From NCBI GenBank assembly GCA_900769615.1, contig CAAGHH010000021.1, forward strand, positions 124,001 to 188,000: a DNA stretch of 64,000 bases, given 5' to 3'. Positions within the stretch are counted from its first letter, which is position 1, and every line of letters begins with the position of its first letter. The notes below the pieces were generated by a model that searched no databases, was not told the DNA's origin, and saw only the letters and a list, made by a program, of their open reading frames with translations. The stretch comes from Selenomonadales bacterium (lineage in GTDB: Bacteria; Bacillota; Negativicutes; Selenomonadales; Selenomonadaceae). Below, in pieces: positions 53,445-61,396 of the stretch. The position numbers were made by a program, and so were the translations under genes.

Positions 53445-54572
53445 TTACATTGGTGGCGGTCCGCCATGGCTGTTATTATTTTTACCCGTTTTAGAACTAG
53501 TCTTAGCCGTATAAGTATTTACCACCTGGTCGCCTTCTGCTAGTCCATCTAAAATTTCTACATATTCATCACTATAAATGCCAGTCTGCACATAACGGTT
53601 TTCCTGTGTACCATCAAGATTTTTTATAATGACATACGAACCGTCAGAATCTGTCTTTAATGTTGAAATCGGTACTACTAACGCGTCAGGCTTATCCGCA
53701 GTATTTATTTCTACCCTAGCAGTCATTGCCGGCAATAGTTCATTATCCGGATCATCGACATCCAAAGTAACATAATAATAAATTACACTAGCTGAAGAAC
53801 TTGAACTCGCTGACGAACTTGAACTGGTATCCCAGCTGTTACCGGTATCGGTTTGCGAAATTTTAGAAACTCTAGCCGTAAAAGTTTTGCCAGTATAAGT
53901 ATCTACGGTAAAGGTCGCACTTTGCCCTACCTTGACATTGCCAATATCGGTTTCATCAACCTTGGCTTGAATCTGTTTGCTCGATAGATCAGCAATGCGC
54001 ATTATTACTGTTGGATTGTCAGATCCTTGCACCGCCATAGTACCAGCAGTTTTAGGCTCACCAACAATTACGCCAGACATTGGCGCCGTTATTGTCATTT
54101 CATTCATATCCGACTGAGCTTCCGATAGCGACGATACTGCCGTATCATAATTTAACTGCGCATCATCTAACTGTTCCTGCGTGTCGGCACCAATGCTATA
54201 TAAATAGCTTACACGATCATACTTAGCTTTAGTATTAACTACCTTATACTGCGCCTGATCACGCTTAGCTTCATAATCCTTGCCATCAAGCAAAGCTACC
54301 GTTTGTCCAGCTGTTACCGTATCATTTTCTTTAACCAGCACTTCTTTAATCCGCGCCGTAATCTTCGAACTTACTTCAACTGAATTAACTGGTCTTATCG
54401 TACCCGTAGCCGAAACAGTTGATTTTAAATTCATGCGCGTAACTTCCGTAGTTTCAACCGCAACCGTATTTTTAGCCTGCTGCGTTCCTTGATAATATTT
54501 AAAACCACCAAAAGCAATGCCTGCTATAGCAGCTATAACCAGCCCCAGCTTTACTTTGCCGTTAATTTTCAT
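53445..54572 (-). CDS. MacA-like periplasmic adaptor
   Basis: 375 residues. Signal anchor at 8-26 (LGLVIAAIAGIAFGGFKYY), biotinyl-lipoyl-like halves around SSKITARIKEVLVKENDTV and ITAPMSGVIVG, and a helical hairpin between. A serine/alanine run (SSSSSASSSSSASV) near residue 250 interrupts the beta-barrel; its effect is unknown. It connects the ABC permease to TolC. ATG shares ATGA with the tolC stop. Confidence 0.9.
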   Translation of the reverse strand: MKINGKVKLGLVIAAIAGIAFGGFKYYQGTQQAKNTVAVETTEVTRMNLKSTVSATGTIRPVNSVEVSSKITARIKEVLVKENDTVTAGQTVALLDGKDYEAKRDQAQYKVVNTKAKYDRVSYLYSIGADTQEQLDDAQLNYDTAVSSLSEAQSDMNEMTITAPMSGVIVGEPKTAGTMAVQGSDNPTVIMRIADLSSKQIQAKVDETDIGNVKVGQSATFTVDTYTGKTFTARVSKISQTDTGNSWDTSSSSSASSSSSASVIYYYVTLDVDDPDNELLPAMTARVEINTADKPDALVVPISTLKTDSDGSYVIIKNLDGTQENRYVQTGIYSDEYVEILDGLAEGDQVVNTYTAKTSSKTGKNNNSHGGPPPM

Positions 54573-55975
54573 TTACTTTCCTCATTTCCTGCCATTGCTG
54601 CTACTACTTCATCAGCTGATTCTATACTGTTATCAGCGACGTTACTTCTTAAATCGGCGGTTGATGCCTTTTTTAGAGCAACAGTTTGTTCATCCAGGCT
54701 AAGACCTATCCCCATAGCATTTTCTACCGTTGCCTTATAGCGGGCATAATCATATTGCGCACTGATAAAATTTAGCTTAGCTTTCGCTAGTGCTTCCTGC
54801 GCATCAATAATGTCTAACATCAGACCTTCACCGGCACGATATTTTTCCCGCGCAATATAAGCATCTTCTTCGGCTTGCTTTACGGCATCTTTCGTCGAAT
54901 TAAACCTTTTTTCGGCTTCCCGCATACTGTAATAGGCCTGTCTGACGGCAAGATCTACATTTTCTTTGTCTTTTTGCAAATTAAGCTTGGCTATATCAAG
55001 GTTATTTTCGGCAGCCTTAATCTCCGCTTTAGTAACGCCACTGTCAAAAATATTCCATGATAATGCCGCCCCAGCTGATAGTCCTTGCCGTGAATTGCTT
55101 GCAGGACTAAAAGCATTAATTTGATTAGCCCCTACACTTAATTTGAGCGTCGGCAAATTGCCAGCTTTAGCTGCTTTTAAATTCTGTTCCTGTTGCGCTA
55201 ATTTATTCGCATCAGCTAACAAATCCTTGCGATTGCGGTAAGCATACTCAATACAAGAGTCCATATCAATTTTAAAGGCATAATACATAAAATCAGTAGT
55301 AAGATTGAGGCTTTCATTGCGATTAATATTTAAATAATTACGCAAAGATGCCAGCTTTACTTCATAGCTGTTTTGTGCCTTAATTAACTCTTGACGAGCA
55401 TCGCTTAACTCTACCGAAGATCTAATAACATCTATTCTAGCTTTGGAACCAGCTGAATACAACGCATTAACGTTAGTATAATGTTCTTGGTATTTATCAA
55501 CTGTTTCCTGTCTGACAGCTATGGTCTTGCGCGCTTCCAGGGAATCATAATACGCTTTTATGACCGAAAGCTTTAAATTTTCCCGCTCCCGTTCGGTAGT
55601 TAAATCGGCTGCCTCAACTCCTAATTCGGCTTTCTTTATAACCGCTTGATTTTTTCCACCAGTATATAAGGGAATAGATGCTGACAGCCCCAGATTATTG
55701 CTATCACTTCGCTCACTGTCATTATTTTTCTGCGTAGTAAGACTGTCACTAGCCGTCACCGCAACGTTGTTATTGCCTTTGGCTTTCGCTAGTTCTGCCT
55801 TAGCACTTATTTCATCACGTTGCGTAATTTTTAAAGCTGTATTCTGAGCCAACGCTAAATTAACCGCCTCTTTTAATGACAAATCAGCAGCCATAGCCGT
55901 TTTGCCCGTCAATGAGAAAAATATACTTCCTGCCAAAAACAGCAACATCTTTTTCTTTTTCCCATACCTGCCCAT
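54569..55975 (-). CDS. tolC: TolC-family outer-membrane efflux protein
   Basis: 468 residues. Signal peptide to about residue 29 (LLFLAGSIFFSLTGKTAMAA). Two related halves, each a long coiled coil and a short barrel section (LSLKEAVNLALAQNTALKI in the first; PTLKLSVGANQINAF and SAGAALSWNIFDSG in the second). It gives the exit duct of the MacAB-like pump and shows the cell has an outer membrane. ATG has AGGGAG about 10 bases upstream; ATGA overlap with the adaptor. A 101-base gap precedes it, so it may have its own promoter. Confidence 0.93.
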   Translation of the reverse strand: MGRYGKKKKMLLFLAGSIFFSLTGKTAMAADLSLKEAVNLALAQNTALKITQRDEISAKAELAKAKGNNNVAVTASDSLTTQKNNDSERSDSNNLGLSASIPLYTGGKNQAVIKKAELGVEAADLTTERERENLKLSVIKAYYDSLEARKTIAVRQETVDKYQEHYTNVNALYSAGSKARIDVIRSSVELSDARQELIKAQNSYEVKLASLRNYLNINRNESLNLTTDFMYYAFKIDMDSCIEYAYRNRKDLLADANKLAQQEQNLKAAKAGNLPTLKLSVGANQINAFSPASNSRQGLSAGAALSWNIFDSGVTKAEIKAAENNLDIAKLNLQKDKENVDLAVRQAYYSMREAEKRFNSTKDAVKQAEEDAYIAREKYRAGEGLMLDIIDAQEALAKAKLNFISAQYDYARYKATVENAMGIGLSLDEQTVALKKASTADLRSNVADNSIESADEVVAAMAGNEESK

Positions 55976-56076
55976 GGTATTTTCTCTCCCTATAACTAAA
56001 ATCTATCTTTACCACACACTACTAAAATTTTATATTACGGTATTTGCCAAATTATAAAAAATAGATTATAAAAGCA

Positions 56077-57228
56077 TTAAAGTGATGCCATTTTCTCTTT
56101 TAATACCGCCATCGCCTTTTGGAGTTGAACATCTTCTTTAGCATCAGCTGGCATATAAACTGCTACATCCGGCTCAATACCAATGCCATCAATGCAACGA
56201 TCATTTGGCGTATAATACTTAGCAATGGTAAGCTTTAAACCATCATCATGAAATAATGGCACTACTACCTGTACTGAGCCTTTGCCATAGGATTTGGTGC
56301 CAACAATGGTTGCAGCTCCCGTATCTTGCAGCGCTCCCGCCAAAATTTCTGACGCACTGGCACTATTGCCATCGATAAGCACTACTATTGGATACTTGCT
56401 TTCTGCTAAATCTGAATTATAAACTTCTTTAGTTCCGTCTTTTTTTACTACCGATACTACCGGACCTTGCGGCACTACCATATTAGCTACTTCCACGCAG
56501 CTAGTGATAAGACCGCCAGGGTTTTCCCGCAAATCAATTATCAGTCCTTGCATACCAGCATCCGCCAGTTTATCATATTCTTCTTTAAATTCCGTACCAG
56601 TATTTTCACTAAAAGAAGCAATCCTTATATACCCCATATTGCTGCCTTCTATCATCGTGCCTTTGGCAGTGCGAATCTTTATTGTATCACGCGTAAGCGT
56701 ATAATCCCTATCTTCACTGCCTTCACGATGAATAGTAAGTGTTACCTCGGTGCCAACGTCACCACGGATATGCATTGCAACTTCTTCTGGCTGATACGCC
56801 GAAACAGGCGTACCATCTACAGCTACAATTTCATCATTAGCTTTAAGACCAGCCTTTTCACCAGGAGTTTCTTCCAGGACTGAAACAATTGTTACCTTGT
56901 TATCTTTAAAGCCCATCGTAACACCAATACCGCCAAAGCTCCCTGCTGTATGGTCCTTTAAGGCCTTATACATGTCACTCTTTAAATAAATGGAATGGGG
57001 ATCCCCTAATGACTGCACCATACCATTTATAGCACCATCCATAAGTTTAGCTGAATCAACATCACCTTCATAACGGAGTTCAATCATGCGTTTAACGCCT
57101 AAGAATCGAACCATATCTGCTGCTTTATCACCATTAATTCCTAAAAGTAATGCCAGCCCTAATAAAGTCAACATACATGATATTATAGCGGTTATGATAA
57201 TACCAAAAATTATTTTTTTCTTACTCAA
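56077..57228 (-). CDS. ctpA: S41-family C-terminal processing peptidase
   Basis: 383 residues. One N-terminal membrane anchor (IIFGIIITAIISCMLTLLGLA), a PDZ domain (GSFGGIGVTMGFKDNKVTI), then the S41 core with catalytic Ser in DGNSASASEIL and Lys in SYGKGSVQ. It degrades or trims envelope proteins. The start is TTG at 57228, AAGGTG 6 bases ahead. It lies 19 bases after the M23 gene in the ftsEX run. Confidence 0.93.
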   Translation of the reverse strand: MSKKKIIFGIIITAIISCMLTLLGLALLLGINGDKAADMVRFLGVKRMIELRYEGDVDSAKLMDGAINGMVQSLGDPHSIYLKSDMYKALKDHTAGSFGGIGVTMGFKDNKVTIVSVLEETPGEKAGLKANDEIVAVDGTPVSAYQPEEVAMHIRGDVGTEVTLTIHREGSEDRDYTLTRDTIKIRTAKGTMIEGSNMGYIRIASFSENTGTEFKEEYDKLADAGMQGLIIDLRENPGGLITSCVEVANMVVPQGPVVSVVKKDGTKEVYNSDLAESKYPIVVLIDGNSASASEILAGALQDTGAATIVGTKSYGKGSVQVVVPLFHDDGLKLTIAKYYTPNDRCIDGIGIEPDVAVYMPADAKEDVQLQKAMAVLKEKMASL

Positions 57229-57247
57229 AATTTACACCTTCTATTTG

Positions 57248-58363
57248 TTAAAGATAACCATAAGGACTAACCGGTTCACCATTTTTTCTTACCTCAAAAT
57301 GGCAATGCGGACCAGTTGAATTACCTGTTGAACCACAATAAGCAATCGTTTGGCCTTGACTTACTTGCTGTCCAACTGATACGGCCAGCGATTCATTATG
57401 ACCATAAAGGGTAGTAACACCGCCGCCATGATTTATAATCACAGCATTGCCATAGCCAGAAATCCAGCCAGCATACTCGACTGTTCCTGATTGGGCGGCC
57501 GCTATCGGCACACCGTAATCGGCTCCTATATCAATACCACTATGGAATTTCTGCGTGCCAGTAATCGGATGCGTACGCCAGCCAAATTCTGAGGTTACAG
57601 TTCCGCCCACTGGCCAAACCATCGCCCCGCTGCCTGATACTGGCATATTAGCCATATTACTTCGCTGTAACATTGCCGTAATCTGCTTGGAGGCTGCCAT
57701 TAATTCATCATACTGACGATCGATGGTTGCTTTGTCTGATTTCATTTTATTAATTATTTCCTGCCGTTTTTTTACTTTAGCTTCCATTATTTCCCGCGAT
57801 TGCCTTGCCTTAAGCTCCTGCTCAGCCTGTATTTCCTTATCTTTATTCAGTTCTTTCTGCGCTTCTTCAATAGTATTTTTTTCCTCCAGCACGGTATGAA
57901 CTAATTCATAATCCTGCTTAATAATTTTTTTCAGCATATCCATCCTGGTCATAAAATCAGCTACGTCCTTAGCCCCAAAAAGAACATCGATATAAGATAT
58001 TTGCCCATTTATGTAAATATCTCGTACTCTTTTACCCAAATGCTTGCTTTTCACCGCATAATCAGCAGTTACTGTTTTCAGCTTAGCTTCATTGTCATTT
58101 AATCTGGCTAAGGTTTCATCAAGTGCGGCCTTAAATTTTTTATGTTCAGCAATAGCAACATCGGCTTCTTCATCAACTGCCCGCTTTTCTTCGGATAGTG
58201 ATTCTATTTTTTGCTGCAAAGCACCGCTTTGCTTAGCTAGATCCTTAGCCCTGTTTTCATAACCATCCTTGTCATTTTGCAGGGAAGCTTGCACGCTAAC
58301 CGTATTCATCAGCAGCAAAGCCATAAGCGCACTAGCTGCCAGCTTCTGCCTATATATCTGCAT
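57248..58363 (-). CDS. envC: EnvC-like M23 peptidoglycan hydrolase or hydrolase activator
   Basis: 371 residues. Signal peptide 1-26, coiled coil about 30-240, then an M23 (LytM) domain from about 260. The zinc motif is intact: HSGIDIG (H..D) and HCHFEV (HxH), unlike the degenerate E. coli EnvC. It may therefore cut peptidoglycan itself, rather than only activate amidases. It is 11 bases after ftsX, the usual place for the protein that FtsEX controls. Confidence 0.9.
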   Translation of the reverse strand: MQIYRQKLAASALMALLLMNTVSVQASLQNDKDGYENRAKDLAKQSGALQQKIESLSEEKRAVDEEADVAIAEHKKFKAALDETLARLNDNEAKLKTVTADYAVKSKHLGKRVRDIYINGQISYIDVLFGAKDVADFMTRMDMLKKIIKQDYELVHTVLEEKNTIEEAQKELNKDKEIQAEQELKARQSREIMEAKVKKRQEIINKMKSDKATIDRQYDELMAASKQITAMLQRSNMANMPVSGSGAMVWPVGGTVTSEFGWRTHPITGTQKFHSGIDIGADYGVPIAAAQSGTVEYAGWISGYGNAVIINHGGGVTTLYGHNESLAVSVGQQVSQGQTIAYCGSTGNSTGPHCHFEVRKNGEPVSPYGYL

Positions 58364-58374
58364 AAAATTTCACC

Positions 58375-59262
58375 TCAGACTTTAAGAAAACGCTTTAAGG
58401 AAATGGTCGAACCAATAGCACCAATTGCCATTCCTGATAAAATTATAGCTATAGCTACATAATTCATAAATGGATATTGTGGCATTAATGGGAAAAAGGC
58501 CAGTGTATCATAAATTTTAGCTGCCATCGCTGCATAAAAGCTTCTAAGCACCAAAGCTGCTATAATACCACCAACAAAACCTAACACAATGCCTTCCAGC
58601 AGAAACGGCCAACGAATAAACCAATCCGTTGCCCCGACATATTTCATAATGGCAATCTCCTTACGCCTGGCAAAAACCGTCAGCCTGATAGTGTTTGATA
58701 TAATAAATAGCGTTGCACCGGCTAAAAGCAGCATTAAAGCTACGCCAAAAATTCGCATAAGCCTGGTTATGGCAAATAAATTTTCCACCACATCCTGTCC
58801 GTATTTAGCAGCTTCAACCCCAGGCATCTTTTCAATAGCCTTCGCTGCTGTCTCCACCATATCTGGCTGCTTAACCGTAAGCTCAAAAGCATCCGGCAAC
58901 GGATTTTGCTCCCCTAAAGCATCCAGCAAATATTTTTGATCGCCTAATCTTTGCGCCAAGCGTTCCTTGGCTTCGTCACGACTAACAAATTTAATGCTTT
59001 CAATACCTTGCATATTTTTTATATCAAAAGCTAAATCATCACGATCAGCCTTTTTTAAATCATCTGCTAAATAAACGCTTATTTGCACCTGTGACTCTAA
59101 TGACGAGGCTAACCTATTCATATTGAGCACTAATATCAAAAAAACACCCAAGACAAATAAAGATACTGCTACTGTACCAATCGAGGCTGCCGACATCCAA
59201 TTATTGCGCTTTAATGATAAAAAAACTTCCTGTATAAAATATTCGCCTGTTCTAAGCTTCAT
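58375..59262 (-). CDS. ftsX: Cell division protein FtsX
   Basis: 295 residues. Four membrane helices with one large extracytoplasmic loop between the first and second (about 50-160), and a short cytoplasmic tail. AVALMLLLAGATLFIISNTIRL and FARRKEIAIMKYVGAT match FtsX. ATG at 59262 is chosen because GGAGG lies 8 bases ahead; it overlaps the ftsE gene by 11 bases. It works with FtsE to gate cell-wall hydrolysis at the septum. Confidence 0.94.
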   Translation of the reverse strand: MKLRTGEYFIQEVFLSLKRNNWMSAASIGTVAVSLFVLGVFLILVLNMNRLASSLESQVQISVYLADDLKKADRDDLAFDIKNMQGIESIKFVSRDEAKERLAQRLGDQKYLLDALGEQNPLPDAFELTVKQPDMVETAAKAIEKMPGVEAAKYGQDVVENLFAITRLMRIFGVALMLLLAGATLFIISNTIRLTVFARRKEIAIMKYVGATDWFIRWPFLLEGIVLGFVGGIIAALVLRSFYAAMAAKIYDTLAFFPLMPQYPFMNYVAIAIILSGMAIGAIGSTISLKRFLKV

Positions 59263-59938
59263 AACCATAACCTCCCCTGAGCTGATCGCGAACTATTCGG
59301 CCATCTTCAATAGCTATTACCCGCTTCTTCATTGCATCAACAATATTTCGATCATGGGTTGCCATAACAATAGTCGTTCCCGCTTTATTTATACGCTGAA
59401 AAATATCCATAATTTCCCAGCTAGTCTCAGGATCAAGATTGCCTGTCGGTTCATCAGCAATTACAATGGCGGGATCATTAACGATAGCTCTTGCTATCGC
59501 TACTCTTTGCTGCTCACCGCCTGATAATTGCGAGGGAAAACTGCGATATTTATCTCTAAGACCTACCACATCCAGCACCGCATTGACACTGCGTTGCATA
59601 ATCCGGCGTGGCGCTTCGATAACCTGCATAGCAAAGGCTACATTTTCAAATACAGTTTTATCCGGCAAAAGCCGATAATCCTGAAAAATAACCCCTAACC
59701 CGCGTCTTAAATATGGTACTTCTTTGCGATCCATATTTATAACATCATGACCGTTTACTAAAAGTTTGCCACTAGTTGGCAGTTCTTCCCTAAACAGCAT
59801 TTTGATAAACGTCGATTTACCGGCACCACTAGCACCGACAATAAAAACAAATTCTCCTTTAGCTATATCAATATTCACATTATCCAGCGCCACTGCACCA
59901 GTATCATAAGTCTTGCAAATATTGCGCATATGTATCAT
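59252..59938 (-). CDS. ftsE: Cell division ATP-binding protein FtsE
   Basis: 228 residues. Walker A GASGAGKST, signature LSGGEQQRVAIARA and Walker B IVIADEPTGNLD. It starts at ATG 59938 with GGAGG 9 bases ahead, so the ten upstream codons are leader. Overlaps ftsX. An extended -10 promoter (TGATACAAT at 59974-59982) lies just upstream. Confidence 0.94.
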   Translation of the reverse strand: MIHMRNICKTYDTGAVALDNVNIDIAKGEFVFIVGASGAGKSTFIKMLFREELPTSGKLLVNGHDVINMDRKEVPYLRRGLGVIFQDYRLLPDKTVFENVAFAMQVIEAPRRIMQRSVNAVLDVVGLRDKYRSFPSQLSGGEQQRVAIARAIVNDPAIVIADEPTGNLDPETSWEIMDIFQRINKAGTTIVMATHDRNIVDAMKKRVIAIEDGRIVRDQLRGGYGYEA

Positions 59939-59973
59939 AATCAAAATCCTCCACAATTTAGCAATCAACTTCT

Positions 59974-59982
59974 ATTGTATCA
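59974..59982 (-). promoter_or_regulatory. Extended -10 promoter of ftsEX
   Basis: Minus strand TGATACAAT, with no good -35. It lies between the ftsE start and the terminator of the upstream phosphoesterase. Confidence 0.45.
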
Positions 59983-59994
59983 TATTTATATTTT

Positions 59995-60037
59995 AAAAAA
60001 AGAAAAACGCTCCCCTAATTTAGATTTAGGGAAGCGC
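59995..60037 (-). terminator. Terminator of the merR-DXS-like-phosphoesterase unit
   Basis: CGCTTCCCTAA pairs with TTAGGGGAGCG with one mismatch over a 7-base loop, followed by TTTTTCTTTTTTT on the minus strand. Confidence 0.88.
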
Positions 60038-60064
60038 AAAACTTATTGGTAACGAAGCCAATAC

Positions 60065-61363
60065 TTAACGGCTAACTATTTCATGGTCGATTTCAGTTCC
60101 ATCAGGCAAATAACAGCTTATATTTAATTTTTCTGACGTTGCCGAAAAAACAATATAATTATCCGTCTCTGGCTGCGGAGCTATTTTTTTATCCAAAGCA
60201 TGATCTATCCATAGATTTGGATAACGCACATTACCAGCTACACCGGTAAGGATATAAAGTGGACCTTGAGCATCAGGAACAAAATTTTTGAGATGCCCCC
60301 GATTGCGATAGGTATGCAAATGTGCCGAAAACACCACATCTATCCTCAGTTCATCAAATAACGGCATCCAGATTTTGCCGATTTCATCTATTCCTTCCAT
60401 CCTCTCTGGCCGGTTATGAATCCGATATTGCAATGGATCGCGGTGCATCAAAACTACTTTCCATTTCTTATCACTATGCTGCACATCTTGCCGAAACCAC
60501 GCCTGCTGTTCACTTAGCAAATTACTGTCTGGTTTAAACTCAGCCACCTCAGCTTCCTGGGTATTAAGCACTATAAAGTGCACTGCCCCATAATCAAATG
60601 AATAATAATACTTGCTAAAATCAGCACTGCCATTGTCGGGAACACTAAATTCATGCAGATAGGCCACAGGTTCCCTTACCTTCCACTTTTGATTATAAGT
60701 TTCGTGATTTCCCATGATAGGTGCTACCGGTATCCGGTCAATAATTCCTCCGACAGCTGCTAACCAATCCTGCCATTGTTTATGATCCTCACCATTATCT
60801 ACTAAATCACCCATGTTGATAAAAAAACTGGTATTTGCATTGCGCTTATATGCGCCTTGAACTAAATTTTGCCAATCCGAGTAATCATTAGACTGTGAAT
60901 CGGGGAATATCAGCGCCGAAAAGTCATTGCCATCATCCAGCCTCAAGCTATGCCACGGTCCCTTATTTTCACCAGCAGTTATCCGGTATTCTAGTGTTTT
61001 TCCTGCTGGCAGCTCAGTTAAGCTAGCTGTATAAATAATCACACTTACACCATCATCCATGAATGTATCTGCTGATGGTGCCATTGATTCGATAGCTCTG
61101 CCTTGCTGCCGATATTCTACTAGCGGTTTTTCCATAGGTTCATCCGTCTGCCACATTATAGTACGAGCAACCGTATTATCCTTAGTAATAATTTGGCGGA
61201 CAAATTTTACATCGGCTATTTCATCAGCACTCATTACCTCAGCTTGCCCTGTTAAACTGCGCCAAATATTTTTATTAGCCAAAGCTAAACCTCCACTAGC
61301 TAACACTACCGCCCCAGCACAAGCAGTTAAAAATTTTCTTCTTGATATTTTTTTATCTTCCAA
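60065..61363 (-). CDS. Tat-exported metallophosphoesterase (purple acid phosphatase-like)
   Basis: 432 residues. The N-terminus has a twin-arginine signal: SRRKFLTACAGAVV and a hydrophobic stretch ending near residue 30. Then a fibronectin-like domain and a calcineurin-type core with NMGDLVDNGEDH, IMGNHET, VLMHRDPLQY and FSAHLHTY. These place two metal sites. It would be exported folded by Tat. Start taken as TTG at 61363, with AGGTG 6 bases ahead. It closes the merR-DXS-like unit. Confidence 0.88.
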   Translation of the reverse strand: MEDKKISRRKFLTACAGAVVLASGGLALANKNIWRSLTGQAEVMSADEIADVKFVRQIITKDNTVARTIMWQTDEPMEKPLVEYRQQGRAIESMAPSADTFMDDGVSVIIYTASLTELPAGKTLEYRITAGENKGPWHSLRLDDGNDFSALIFPDSQSNDYSDWQNLVQGAYKRNANTSFFINMGDLVDNGEDHKQWQDWLAAVGGIIDRIPVAPIMGNHETYNQKWKVREPVAYLHEFSVPDNGSADFSKYYYSFDYGAVHFIVLNTQEAEVAEFKPDSNLLSEQQAWFRQDVQHSDKKWKVVLMHRDPLQYRIHNRPERMEGIDEIGKIWMPLFDELRIDVVFSAHLHTYRNRGHLKNFVPDAQGPLYILTGVAGNVRYPNLWIDHALDKKIAPQPETDNYIVFSATSEKLNISCYLPDGTEIDHEIVSR

Positions 61364-61396
61364 TGTCATCACCTGCCATTCATATCAATCATAAAA

